The position numbers were made by a program, and so were the translations under genes. Positions 41,282 to 53,262 of a DNA stretch of 64,000 bases are shown one piece after another. The notes beneath the pieces are model-generated. The model searched no databases, was not told the origin of the DNA, and saw only the letters and a list, made by a program, of their open reading frames with translations. The stretch comes from Rhizoctonia solani. Lineage: Eukaryota > Basidiomycota > Agaricomycetes > Cantharellales > Ceratobasidiaceae. Numbering within the stretch: position 1 is the stretch's first letter; the number at the start of each line of letters is the position of its first letter. Where the stretch lies: NCBI RefSeq assembly GCF_016906535.1, contig NC_057374.1:1736001-1800000 (forward strand), written 5' to 3'.

Positions 41282-42062
41282 CTAGTAGCCGCGCTTGCAA
41301 TAAAACACAGCACCATCCCAGGTATACTTCTCGGCACAAACAGGAGCACCATATGCAGGTTCACGAGGTGCACAATACTATTCAGATGTCCAGTTAGCAT
41401 ATATATACGTAGACTACGATCTCCCTTCACTCACCCGTCGCGCCAGTACCAATCGTAAGGGCACAACCACCCGTTGCTAGCCACCAGTAGGTTGTCTCAT
41501 GAATTTTCGAGTTAGAGGGCGAGGTGCTACGTATACTTACGGAGGGGAAGGCAGAGGAGTTGGTGGCCCACCAGCAGGCAAGCGCATGCCTTGGGTTCCC
41601 ACCACCACGTTGAGGAACTGCATTGTCCTGGAGTAACTACCACGGGTGCAGGAACGCAGGCCGTTTCATATTCGTTCCATGTCCAACCGGGAGGGCATTC
41701 TGGATTGATGACCTCGGGTTGAGGTGGAACGCAGCACCTAGTTAGTGTAAATGATAAAACATTAATAAGGATGAAATATAGGGAATTACCCGCTTCTTGT
41801 CCCAGTAAAACCACCTACCGCAGTGGTGGCGGGGTGGGGCAGGGTGAGGGTGCTTGACTCCGCCATAGCTAATTGTTGTTATCTTTAGATAAAAATGAAA
41901 ATACAATGTCGAAATTGAGACTGCTTACGGTAGGCAAGTCTGCTTCACAGGCCACCAGAACTTCTTGTGTCCACAAGAACCATGCTTATGAGTCGGAGTG
42001 GCTTCAACACCGGCAAGCGAGGCAGCAGCAGCCAAGAGAGTAGCAAGTTGATATCCCAACAT
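41282..42062 (-). pseudogene. Small Trp/Cys-rich secreted protein, paralogue 3 (several frame breaks)
   Basis: Closest to paralogue 2. Exon 1 41929-42062 with signal peptide and CGHKKFWW; exon 2 41790-41868 with HHCGRWFYW; then CCVPPQP, CPPGWTWNEYE, the TWWWEPKACA segment, a GWLCPYDWYW exon and the ending YCKRGY. Three 1-nt differences from its paralogues break the frame: at the exon 2 donor, within exon 3 after WWWEPKAC, and at the last acceptor. Peptide similarity is still high, so the loss is recent or the consensus is wrong. Confidence 0.6.
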
Positions 42063-42172
42063 GTTAAGTCAGAGAATGAATGAGCGAGAGAGAGGAAAAG
42101 AGTGTGTAAGAGATAGTAGAAAGAAGACTCTTGGTAAGAGGTCTGAGGAATGACCAGTCATCGAAGAGCTCC

Positions 42173-42179
42173 TTTTATA
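42173..42179 (-). promoter_or_regulatory. TATA box of secreted-protein paralogue 3
   Basis: TATAAAA on the minus strand, 111 bp upstream of the ATG. Confidence 0.5.
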
Positions 42180-42413
42180 CAAGATTCATAACGGCCGGTG
42201 AATAAAGGAGCCATAAACTTGCCTGGTTAGACAGCCCGGGTAGGGCTGAGAGTATGAAAAGTTACGACAGCCAAGACTAGGAGGGCGTTTGTGAGGGCGC
42301 GGGTTGTCGGGAAATATAGTAGTAAGCTCCCGGGGCGCCAGCTGGACAGAGTGTAATATACGCAGATGTCCTGAAATGCGACTCCAAAACACAGCAGGGG
42401 AGGTGATAGCCTT

Positions 42414-42587
42414 GAACATGTGCGGAGAAAGCTGGACCAATCCATGCAAGTACTGAATGTCAATTTAGAAGACTTCAGTAGGTATGTTGATATAGCTGGT
42501 GAACATGTGCGGAGAAAGCTGGACCAATCCATGCAAGTACTGAATGTCAATTTAGAAGACTTCAGTAGGTATGTTGATATAGCTGGT
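42414..42587. repeat. Perfect 87-bp tandem duplication
   Basis: 42414-42500 and 42501-42587 are identical 87-bp units beginning GAACATGTGCGG. They lie upstream of secreted-protein paralogue 3. No extra copies flank them, so this is a single recent tandem duplication. Confidence 0.95.
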
Positions 42588-43492
42588 AGATGTATGATTT
42601 TAAAGACCGCTAAGCCGAAGTTGAATACAGAAGTGCTTGTATACATATCAATTAGCCACTGGGCATTGAGAATAGGAAAATCTTGTTGGTTTATGATAGT
42701 TTAAGCCCGCTAGGGCGTCTTGGCCCTTTTTGCTTCACTAAGGAACAGCATCTAGATTTACAGTGTTGGTGTGAAATGACATTTGTTTCAACCTGATTCC
42801 CATAAATGTTTCCCACAAATTCAGTTGTGCATTAAACTCTTCCCATAAGGTTTCACAGCGTATTGTTTCCTGTTTGCATAGTTGTAGGTGCATATATAGC
42901 TTTCGAGTTCCGGCAGTGCATAGACCCTTTTATGAATTGTTAAAGGTGCGGAGGCATCGCATATGATCCTTGACCGAGGGGAGGTCACGGTCGGAGCTTT
43001 GAGCGTACCCGTGCACATGTTGGCCTTCCAGACTCCTGCTTTTCCCTTCCACCTCGCCCGCTTCCCGAGCTTGACTGAATGTGTCCCCACTATCGGTATA
43101 GATTCTTGCATGATGTATTCGTAATCCACCCACACACCAGACCTCCAGCTACCAGTATAGTGTGGACCACCCGGCCATGAGCCCCACTCGTGGTTGGTAC
43201 CCGGTCTACAGTCCCCTCCTCCACGGCTGTGGGATTCCCACAGCTCATCGGACTATTCTTGTAGCGGGCATATAATATTTCCCAATAGATTGTATCGCTA
43301 TGCACGTCATGAGCACGTATAGGCTAGGTTGTGTTAAATAGAGGAAGGTTCATCGCCAGTCGATATACGTTTTGTAATTGACTAAAACACATAAACACGA
43401 CAATAGAAAGAAACGCAAATAAATGTATCCATCCTTGTGGGAACTTCTGCATACGCAGAAATTATACCACAAAACAAATCATAATTAACTAG
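42588..43492. other. Intergenic, no gene recognised
   Basis: Short open frames only. The 3' flank of the sugar transporter gene lies at the right end. Confidence 0.5.
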
Positions 43493-45775
43493 TCAGGCAA
43501 ATTTCTCCCCCTTGGCTTTTAGTGTCATCGCATGCTCCACGCTGTATTGACGGGGCTTAGGCTCCAAGAATACCTCGTCAATCTGCTCCAGGGTCAACCC
43601 CTGGTAATAGAAGACGCATGCGTTAGACAAGGGCCGGCTGCTTTCCGATACTTGACTATCACTGTACCTTGGTCTCGACGACAAACAAATATATCATGAT
43701 CAGCTCAAACGAGTCCCAAACCAAAAATATGACGTAAATCTTCCATCCAAGCTTCTCTAGAGCAACGGGTAGTCTGCATATATACATATTTAATGGTCGT
43801 ATACATACTTGTGAATGGGGCACTCACCCAAACGTGTTGATGCAAGACACAGCCTTATTAAGGATATTAACTAGGGCTAGCCCCTTCGCGCGTGATTGAT
43901 AACAAAGTACTTCAACCGGGTATACTCCATGCGTTGGTGTCCACCCAACCGTGTATGTGACCATAAATAGGTAGACTGTAAGAAGCTGTATTAGAATAGG
44001 ACCAAGGTTATCAGGACCCACCACTTACTAAACGCAATGCCAGCATTGGCTTGTCTACTGTTTCCATCTGAGCTGAGAAGCCCGATAATAATACCAAGGA
44101 TGCAGATGAGCATAGTGGTACTACCAAGTAATAAAGCCCGGCGACCCAAGCGGTCGATTACCGCAGAGCCGATAAGTGCGCCAACCATTGAAGTCACTCT
44201 GCGTAGCATCTATCAGCGACCAGCATCATTTAAAACTTTATATATTTATAGCACTTACGAGTTTACGAATGTTAGCGTCAGCTTCTTATCTTGTGATGTA
44301 ATACCAGCCTGTCCAAGGAGTACCGGCAGGAAATAGGTAACCATCCCGTTCCCAGACCTTCCGGTATATATTAGACATAAACACTGAATCATATTTTTTG
44401 GCTTACAGTTGACCAAATATGCCAACCATCACGGCGGAACCAGTTCGATACCGGTCGCTGGCTGTCCTAATCAGACTCCTGATGTCCCAGAAACGTTTGT
44501 CTGTACCATCCAGGCTTGTCTTCTCTTCTATTTCTTCCATCTCTATTTCTACAACTGGTGAATAATGATCATTTGTCCCTGAGTGGAGCTTTGCAAGCAC
44601 TGCACGAGCTTCATCCTTGCGCCCATTTGCATATAGCCAACGGGGCGATTCAGGACAAAGGTAAACAAATAAAACGTTGATACCAGCAGGAACAGCCTGT
44701 GAAGCAGTGAGCACACATTTTAATTGAAAGTCAAAGTTTGCTTACTTGAATATACAGTGGGAGACGCCACGCAAGCTGATTACCGGTCCAGCGACCCGTG
44801 GCAACCATCATGCCCGTAGCAGACATCTGTCCAATGTAATAGCTGGAAAAATAAAATTCAGATCCTGGAAAGTTCTTGTTTGGTAGTATAAACGCACAGA
44901 GAGTTAAATAGGCCAACCCAGAACCCTCTAGTCTGGGGTGGAACAATCTCAGCCAAGTATGACTTTGCCGAGGTGTTTGCGCAGCCTATTGAACTAGTCA
45001 GATAATGCAAAATAATCTTCGAGTCAGGGATTTATACCCATGCCTATACCCGTCAGGAGGCGGCCACCGATAAATGTTCCACGGTGAGTAGCAGTTGCGC
45101 TGAGGACAGCTCCAACGCTGTAAATAGGTGCATTGGAATTAGCATACGCATATAGTCTAAATTCTTGTGAAGACGAGCTATCGAGCGAAAGTTTCACAGC
45201 ACGAAGAGACCTGGTCCAGTGTATGTGACTGAAATGGACATTCGCTTACATGAGTACCAAGTTCCCAAAGAACATCGGGGCACGACGTCCAAACCGGTCC
45301 GGTAGGTAGGCTGGGTCATGTAGATTTATATCCTGCAGGTAGCAGTAGATATTAGAGATAGCAGTTTACTCACCAGCAGGAAATGAGCCAATTAGTCCAC
45401 CGATTGTGTAGATGCCGAACACGATTCCAGTTTGAGCACCAGACTCGCTCATCCCTAGGTGTGTAACGGTGGGTACAGTATTCAGGAACGAAATGAATGT
45501 TACTAACCAAAGTAGCTCTGATATTGTCTAGAGCAGCTCGTTAAAGAGGTTCTAAACTTCATTTAATAAACTTACTTCATTGCGTTGATCCCGCTCATGA
45601 CAGCGCCATCAAAACCTGCATCTTCAGAGCAACAGCAAACGCAGAGAGTGATAAGGATGGTCTGTATGCCGCGCCAGCTCCAAGTCTTATGTCCGGGATC
45701 AGCAGCGAGTGCGGCAGCCATTCTCTCCTGCCGTTCAGCGGCAGATGCGCTTGACTTATTCTTGAGGCTTGACAT
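43493..45775 (-). CDS. MFS sugar transporter
   Basis: Minus strand, about ten short exons separated by ~50-60 bp introns; start ATG at 45775, stop at 43493. Signature motifs of the sugar porter family are present: DRFGRRAPM-type loop 2-3, AWRLPLYIQ, PESPRWLYANGR after helix 6, DRLGRRALLL in loop 8-9, and the C-terminal VVETKGLTLEQIDEVF. Expected to be a 12-helix plasma-membrane permease for a hexose or disaccharide (lactose-permease-like). Not every exon boundary was resolved. Confidence 0.85.
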
Positions 45776-47215
45776 CGATGGGGTGACTTTGGGATATGTG
45801 CTTACCGGTCAGTGTATCAATTTATAAGCTGTCCATCGGCGGGGCTGAGCAGGCTTTGAATAGCAGAATAAATGGAGAATAATGGAGGAGGTTCTGTGGC
45901 GCTGGCTATGAGGCAAGGTGAAGACACTGGGTACTCCTTCTCGTGGTGCCACTGACTCAATACCCAGACCTGTGTTCCCAATATGGCAATAAAATAGAGA
46001 AAGCGCCCGACGAAGTAGACGTTAGATCAAGATTATTTCCATTACAACGCACGGAGGTGCGATCAACAGCATTTAAAGTCTTCTCGGGACAGAAAACCCT
46101 TGACGCCCACAGAAGCTGAAGGTAAGTACTTGTGGAGTAGGAATCAGTCAATGTACATGTGATATACCGTAGACATCAAGCACAATTCAGCCAGCTTCAC
46201 GATGATATTGAATCTTATAATACCTTGAACACGCGCATATACCAGTGGGGGCTTTCTAGAGATAGCGTTGTTGAGTCACCCCAGGTCGACACGTGCATCC
46301 TCTTTTTTTTTCTTTTTTCTTTTTTTGATACACGTCCATAAAATAACTATGGGAGCTACATGCGAACAAGGTAAGCCGCTCACCACGTGCATCCACTGTT
46401 GATGGACGTCGATCGTACACGCTAGGGGCGAAGTCCTTGTCGAAATATCATCAAGCCTAGGTGTTGGTAGGCTAGTCTAGTATGTGATAAACCCTTTCCG
46501 AGTAAATCCACTTAAACGGAAGCACAGGGCACGGTCGTTCTATAGTACAGTACAGCATCAGTAGCGACATGGATGTATGTATGAGCATACCATATTACAC
46601 CACTATGAAAGTTAAGCCATCGAGCATACAATCATGAGTGGACTACAGCCTGAACGCATAATATCGCATCTAGGGTATTACTCGCTCGTCCTTCAAGGTG
46701 AACCACCGGCAGCCCAGGTCCATATGATTACTGTAGTTACGAGTGGGTGGGCTGCTCTACCCACCCCCACACATTCCAGGAAAGAAGCAATTAATCCGAA
46801 TATCCATGGCTTAGAGTGCGAATCATAGAAAAGTTGGTACCCGGACGAGAATTAGATAAAGCCACCAGTGCCAGTACCTCGTCAACCATAATCGGTAACG
46901 AGAAGTCAACGAATGGCCCGATGTGAAATTAAATCCACATGCATGCGGTCAAAATTTTAGCAGCATTCATGCCCGAAACGCAGCCTGATCCGGCGGCAAA
47001 TGTCATCAAATCCAAGTAATGAGTCAACGCCGAAAATTTTGATGCTTTATTGAGTTTCACAACCATAGGCACAGAGACAACAGAGACAGCAAGGGGAATG
47101 TACAAGCGAGAGCCATCATAACAAGATTATCCCAAAAACGTCCGTATACAAATAACCAAATAGAAAAGAGCGTGAGTCATGAGGATGTCGTCAAACAAGA
47201 TAGCCATCTTATCGA
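45776..47215. other. Intergenic with a polypyrimidine tract
   Basis: Contains a long T/C tract at 46301-46326 and several short inverted segments. No supported gene. It includes the promoter of the sugar transporter on its left side. Confidence 0.5.
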
Positions 47216-49704
47216 CTATCGCGCACGGTTGGATTTTGTTGGAGAACTTGACGACGATTTTCGTTCAGGTAGAATCACTGGCGTGCCGTCCGGAGCCGAT
47301 ATTCGGATTGGGTTTGACCTTGCAAATTGAAAATCCCGAGGGATCGACCCGTTCGGGGTCAGGGGCGGATGCAATTCAAGGGGAGGTCCAGCAAAGTAAC
47401 TTCCTTGGTATCTGTAATCCGGGGAATGTACAGGAGGCCCATAAGAAGCGGAATGGTGATAGCGATAGTGGGTATGAGGAGGGACGGGGGTAACAGGAGT
47501 CGGAAGGGAAGTCGTGGTAGCAGAGCGATCAGATGAAGTTTGTGAGATCGGACTCATAGATGGAATATGTGAGCCATGTCGCGATTCGGGTCGGGTCGGT
47601 GTCCATATGTGCAAGGAGGATTGCGAAGGGGGACGAGTGCTAGCGGGAGTGGTATCGCGAGTCCGCCACGCCTCGGACCTGAACGCGTCATCGCCACCCC
47701 CGCCACCCCCACGCACAGGATGTGGTAAAGTGGAAGAGCTGGATGACTGTTTTGGCATTAGGAATACGTCAATGATTTCATATGTCTAGGGACTTACCGG
47801 CGTACGTGGCCATATCGGCTGGCTGTTTTGTCGAACCTCGCGGATGCCTCTTGACGGTCGTCGGGGGCCTGGGCCGAACAGTGGCGGCTGAGAAATTTCG
47901 AAGAGTGGAGGCTCGTCTCGAGACGCTGGACCAGATGAGCCAGAGTCACTTGGAGTGAACGACAACATGTCGAGATAAGGAGTCGCGCCAGTGCTAGAAA
48001 CCGGTGTGACTCGTTGATGAGACGGAGGAGGCTCCCGTGGAGAGAAAAGCGGGTCAAGGGGGATAAGGGCGATGGGAGTTTTGGTCCGGGTTTCAGTCTG
48101 CGAGCCCGAGATCAAGGGGCTTTCTCCAAACGTACGCGTGAAGGAATCCGAGTCCGAGTTGCGTATGGGAGGTGGCGAATCGGAGAGAACAGTCGGCATA
48201 GGCAGTAGCAACGTACACACAGAAGTGTGTAGCCATTCCGGATCAACGTCGCGGAGCGCATTGACAAGCTGAACCATGCTTGGCCGATGAGAAGGCTCGT
48301 ACGCCCAACAGTGGCTCATAATATGGCCAACCGGTACGCTGCTGGTGCTCTCGGGAAGTGGTGGCGTTTTTCGGTGTTGTACTACAGCTAGGGTAGATAA
48401 AATTCATAAGCGGGTTTCGCGGCATTAGTATACGTTCATCCTTACCGAGAATTATGGCAGCATCATTCCTAGTAGTTGCCCAAGGAACTATTCCCAACAA
48501 GATCTGTAAATGAGAAAAAAAGTTTAATGAACATCAACAATTCGCTCCAAACGATGCAATCATACCTCAATGCACAGACATCCAAAGGCCCACACGTCAC
48601 TGGCAGTGGTGACCGGTACAAGAACCTGGATATCAATGCCACCAAATAGCTCTGGTGCCATCCAACGACAGCTTCCCTTACTGGATGAGGTTGTCAACCC
48701 TGTGGAGAACTCTATCACAAGACGGCTCAGTCCAAAGTCTGCAATCAGAGGGGTCCCATCCTCCTTCATGAGAATATTGGTCTAAACACGCCGTTAGATA
48801 TGGTGCGAAACTTAAGTAAGCGTTTACCCACCGCCTTGATATCGCCGTGTGCTATTGGAGGGTTGCGCGAGTGAAGGTGGCTCAGACCAGCAGCGACTTG
48901 ACGGATCTGGAGAACTTCAGCATTCCATCACTCTCATATATAAACAGATGACTCACAATCGACATCCGGTCAGCGTCGGGATTCTTGGTCAAGAAGTCGA
49001 CGCATGTGCCGGACTCGCAGTACGGAAATACCATCGCTGGCAAGTCATCCGGACCATCCAGCCAACACAGACCATAGAAAGGTAGGATATTCTGGGGTGG
49101 ATATGCATCAACAATACGGGTTTGGGTCTCAATGATTGACCCACTTGGTGTGCGACAGTGCTCCAGGGAATAATTTCTCTCAAAATGCTCTGTGTGCGGT
49201 ACGGATCAATACAAACCAACAGTTAAGCGAGGCGGGAAAGGTTCACTTTTTGTAATTTCTCAACGCCAACGTCTTGTTTTCTAGCAACTCTAACGATTTT
49301 GATTGCGACCTGGGAAATACGGGACATGATCAGTCGTGTGGAGATTATGGGGAGACATCCAATGCTTACATCCCTCGTGGCTCCGGCACCCCACTCACAC
49401 CCTCTCCTATAAATAGTTAAGTCACAAGACGCGAAGTAGAACGTCCAACTCACCATATGTCGGAAAAGCCACCATGCGCAAAGGGCTTGGTCCCAATAAT
49501 TTTGGTGGATTCGGTCAAATCACAGACATTACGAAGCAATACATCGAGTGGAGGACACGCTAATGAGTCCATGCCTTGAGGATCTAATGAGGGGGTATGA
49601 CTGGGGGCCGAGGCTTCCACTTTAAATAGAGGAAGGGGCGAGAGATGGGGGACGAGATGAGCAAGATTGCGGTGCACGTGCGAGGCACTGCTTGCATTAG
49701 TCAT
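47216..49704 (-). CDS. Protein kinase, TKL-like, with long disordered C-terminal tail
   Basis: Minus strand, multi-exon. I start at the ATG at 49704; the frame above it has only GTG. The kinase domain follows a ~60-residue N-terminal segment: a glycine-loop region (FAHGGFSDIW), a catalytic Lys region (VAIKIVRV), the catalytic loop IAHGDIKATNIL (HGD in place of HRD), DFGLSR, WMAPELFGG, SDVWAFGC and the HRPSM C-lobe motif. After ~48250 the tail is Ser/Pro/Thr-rich to the stop at 47216, with no second domain. Such HGD kinases are abundant in Agaricomycetes. Substrates unknown. Confidence 0.8.
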
Positions 49705-50132
49705 TTTCGCAGCCACTGAAACGCCGGCGTTACGCTACTGGCCAGTTGCAACCAGGTGGCTACGATGCTGGCGATCGCCACACTGGTAGCGTTATCGTCA
49801 CATAATGGGAGAAGATCGGTGCACCTGAGATGTTCGAGGACATCATAACAAGTCTTTTGGCCAAGGAAATCCCGAATTTCGGATATTATTCCGAGCACGA
49901 GCGGCTGAGAGTACCTATCACAATCAATGGCCGAGCAAGCCACGATTAAATACGAGCGCATATATGAGAAATAACAGTGTCCGCTCACAGGTCTAGGTAT
50001 AACCAGCTCGATTATACCGAAGAATAAATAAACAACTCGCGTCAGGAGCCCATCAGGGCCCTTCGTCCCAGCAGTGACCAGACGCGACAAGACGTCCGCG
50101 ATACCTGTTTCTAGACATGCTCTCATACACAT
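49701..50132 (-). CDS. Helical N-terminal exon(s) or separate small gene upstream of the kinase
   Basis: An open frame from ATG 50132 encoding helical, Leu-rich sequence. There is a likely intron (GTGAGC...GATAG) between 'IPRP' and 'YSQPLVLGI'. Its stop TGA overlaps the kinase ATG as ATGA. It may be a non-kinase N-terminal domain spliced to the kinase, but I could not find a junction that keeps the phase. It may also be a separate gene. Confidence 0.35.
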   Translation of the reverse strand: MCMRACLETGIADVLSRLVTAGTKGPDGLLTRVVYLFFGIIELVIPRPVSGHCYFSYMRSYLIVACSAIDCDRYSQPLVLGIISEIRDFLGQKTCYDVLEHLRCTDLLPLCDDNATSVAIASIVATWLQLASSVTPAFQWLRK

Positions 50133-50984
50133 GAGCTAGGTCGATGCCAATACCGCCGACCATTGACTACTGAGAACCAAACGCGGGGCGCCCCATCCGA
50201 TTCTAAACTCTACAAACCAAGCGACTTGACTATCAGCCTTGTCGAGCCACCCAACTACACAATAATAGAGCATACTCACCATACAACGCAATTAGCCCCA
50301 CCATATCCCTGGTGGTGGTCGGGAGTAAGAGATCCCAGACGTGTAGAGTGGCAACACGTGGTGAACATCCCACACCGCACATTTACCATATTCCATATCA
50401 CACCAGCTACACATCACAGAAGCTGTCATCGAATGTGCGCCATGCAGACTAGGACAAGTAGCTCATGATCAAAGTCAAGTTGAAGTATAGAATACAGGAT
50501 GTGCGATCCATGAACGGACGTATTTCACGTGGCGGATCAAAGCCGGGAGGCGATCGTAATTGGAAAGCAAGTTGTGATTATTTGTACGGATGAAAATATC
50601 GAAACGGAAGCTTCGATGGTGGGCTTCTTTTTAGTCGACGTGTGGCTTGCACTACAAGCAAGTGTAAGGGAGGTCTGGGAAGGAATGAGGATATCCAAAA
50701 CGCACTTTAGTTTAAACTATTAAACTCGCTATCCCTTAAAAGAGCGGGAAAGACTAAAAAGGTTCAGCTGACTTGAATCAGGGTTCTAATGAGCTCCGAA
50801 GAGTCATTCGAGCCTCACTTTAAATGGGCCTCCCTGCCGAGCACATACATATGAGAGCTTGGTAAAGGCACGAACTTTGGTGCTCGCATATGGGCTACTC
50901 CCACAAACCGCATATATCGACTAAGGTCCCCTAGAGACAAAACCCGTCTTTCCAAAAAGAAATCAAAGTGTATCTCTTCTTTTA
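50133..50984. other. Intergenic, no gene recognised
   Basis: Short open frames only on both strands. Confidence 0.45.
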
Positions 50985-51236
50985 CTATATATTATACAAA
51001 GCCGTCTTATAGCCATATACTTCAAAATTCTCCGACCATCCATATCGCGGATCCTGTGCGTAGGGCGCAATCTTGCGTTCCCAAAAATGGTACCCGGCTC
51101 CAAAGCCCGTGGGCCGGACCGGGCGAGCTTGTCGGCTCCAATACCCGAGAGCGCCCGTCTGACCTGCCTCTACATTTTGTACCAATTTGCTCAGAATGAC
51201 GTTGCCACCCATAGCCAGCGAGAACGAATACCACAT
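50985..51236 (-). CDS. Hypothetical small protein or terminal exon
   Basis: 83 codons from ATG 51236, rich in Tyr, Trp, Gly and Arg, with the segment 'GAGYHFWERKIAPYAQDPR'. The composition is more protein-like than that of most chance frames. It lies 140 bp downstream of the zinc-finger gene on the same strand. No domain recognised. It may be the last exon of a gene I cannot delimit. Confidence 0.3.
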   Translation of the reverse strand: MWYSFSLAMGGNVILSKLVQNVEAGQTGALGYWSRQARPVRPTGFGAGYHFWERKIAPYAQDPRYGWSENFEVYGYKTALYNI

Positions 51237-51379
51237 ATATTTACCAAAAAAGAAAGCCTACTCACAAAACAAGAAGAAAAAAATGAGCTAACCATACAGC
51301 ATCCACAGATGTCACAAAGATACAGTCTCCAGCAAAGCAACATTATTATCCCCCAAAGATTATAACAGATTCGAGAATT

Positions 51380-53262
51380 TTAGGCGAGCGTCGCAGATCG
51401 TTTGCATACATGTTTCCCCCCATTGTTAGCTTCCACTCTGCACTCTCGCGAGCACCAGGCTTCGCTGCATCGGGGACAACATGGGTACTAATTTATCATG
51501 ATTAGCTCGGTCCAGATCTGGGCGAACCAATGTTATTTGGACTTACGTTATCTCCCTTTTTCCCACAATTCAGACACATCGACTTGCTCTTCAGCTTTGA
51601 GCCTCTCTCCAATGCAGCTAATACAGGATCCATTTTTGGCAGCGGGAGTTTGCTACGACCCAATCCACTCGGTGTAGGCGGAGAAGTCACAGCAAACCGG
51701 GTCCCTGTCCGAACGCTAAGGTTGGCCGTTCCAGGCCGTAAACCTTCTCGGGGCAGTTGTCCTGTGTTTTCCTTCCCTTTCCCCTTTCCATCAGTCGAGC
51801 TGGATGTCGTGCGAGATAGCGTTGCTCTTTGTGGAGAACTGGGCGCAGTCGCAGAATATCTATTTTCGGGTAAAAGTGGCTCTCTCCGCCGTGAACGAAC
51901 TTGCAGATCTTCAGCAAGCGAGTCTAGAGTCCCCCAGGCGGATCCCGAAGATCCCGTAATAAAAGAGCCAGACGGTGTCGGGCTCTCTCCAGCCCGGAAA
52001 TCACGGGATAAAGACAAAGTAGCAGGTGATTTCGGAGAAAGGGCGCCCAGAGAGCGAACAGAGGAGAACGAACGCAAGGATGAATGAGACATCAGAGAAG
52101 CGGCTCGGATCGTGTCTGGCGCTGGAACCGAGCGGCAATATGAGGCGCTATGGGAGATATGGGAGATATGGAAGGTGTGTCGTATTTCGGAAAGGGAGTA
52201 AAACCAAGAGCTCCTCCACCTTGATATGGGGCGCTGATGATGAGAGATCGGGAAGGCTCTGTCAGGCTGTGGGGCGGATTACAGTTAATCAATTGACTCC
52301 GCAACAAATTTGATGCTTGTGTATCTTCCTCGGCTGAAGATATCTAAGAATAGCGGTGTGAATACGCACGGCTCGGGGCATGAATGAATGACAGACTTAC
52401 GACAAACTTCAAGCACAAAGTCCAGTAGCTCACCGTAGAGCTAGAGGTATCATAGTCACTTTGTAATATGGATAAGAGCTGTGCTGAGACCTTAGTAATG
52501 AACGGAAGGATGTTTTCGACTAGTTGGCTTTGAGCAAGGCCGAAGCGGGACAGAACAGTCACAAAGTCTTGGCCGACGTCAGGCAACGACAAATCATATG
52601 GCGCGCTGGTAGAACTTAGCAGACCCGAAACAAATATACCTGCAATGCCACCCACGAGGTTTGTCTGGGGAACGGAAGGTCAATCTAGGGGTTGGAAGCT
52701 ACGAACATCACGTCAGACGTACAATTGAGTTCTCCAGATCGGGATCGTCTAGTGATAGGCAATGACGCCCTCTGGTCTCGAAAGAAGGCGCAAATCCCGA
52801 GTCGGATATGGTGTCTAGCGAGTGTGTGGAGCCAGAGCGGGATTGAGCTGACAAGGGGGAGTGCTGGGTGGACGATAGCTGGGAACAAGCGACAGTGCCA
52901 AGGCCAAGACAACACCAGAACAGGGCCTCCTTAGCAGAGTCCAAGTCCAGGCCCTTGCGCGCGAGAGTCTGATACTGCCCCAGGCAATGGGAAACTTGTT
53001 CTTTTGGCGAGCAGTGTGTTACGCTGGAACGTTGACTAGGCTACGAAAGGGTTCAATCAGCTGATAAGCAAATACAAATAGCCAGTGGGCGTACTGTAGA
53101 ACGACCTGACGCTTGAGAACAAGTATCGTTGAATCCTCCCATGGTGGTACGAGGTGAATATATAGCAGAACTGTGTGTTGGAAGCCCAGTTTTTAGCCTG
53201 GTGATGTCATGATGTCCCTGAACAAAGTGTTCGACAGAAGATGGCGCAGCAAGTACAGCCAT
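51380..53262 (-). CDS. Ser/Pro-rich protein with C-terminal MYND/HIT-like zinc finger
   Basis: Minus-strand, multi-exon gene from ATG 53262 to TAA 51380-51382. Its exons include a helical segment (LGQYQTLARKGLDLDSAKEA), a Ser-rich stretch, a Leu-rich segment at 52440-52655 and a long low-complexity region (51560-52090). The last exon completes a zinc-binding module, with CLNCG on one side of the intron and CPRCSEAWCSRECR..H.C on the other, of the MYND/HIT kind. The join near 52090 needs a 1-nt shift. Function unknown; such fingers usually mediate protein contacts. Confidence 0.5.

Noticed and set aside
47216..48319. Plus-strand open frames (for example 47179-47493, 48014-48272)
   Set aside because: They are antisense shadows of the Ser/Pro-rich kinase tail, whose composition keeps several frames open.
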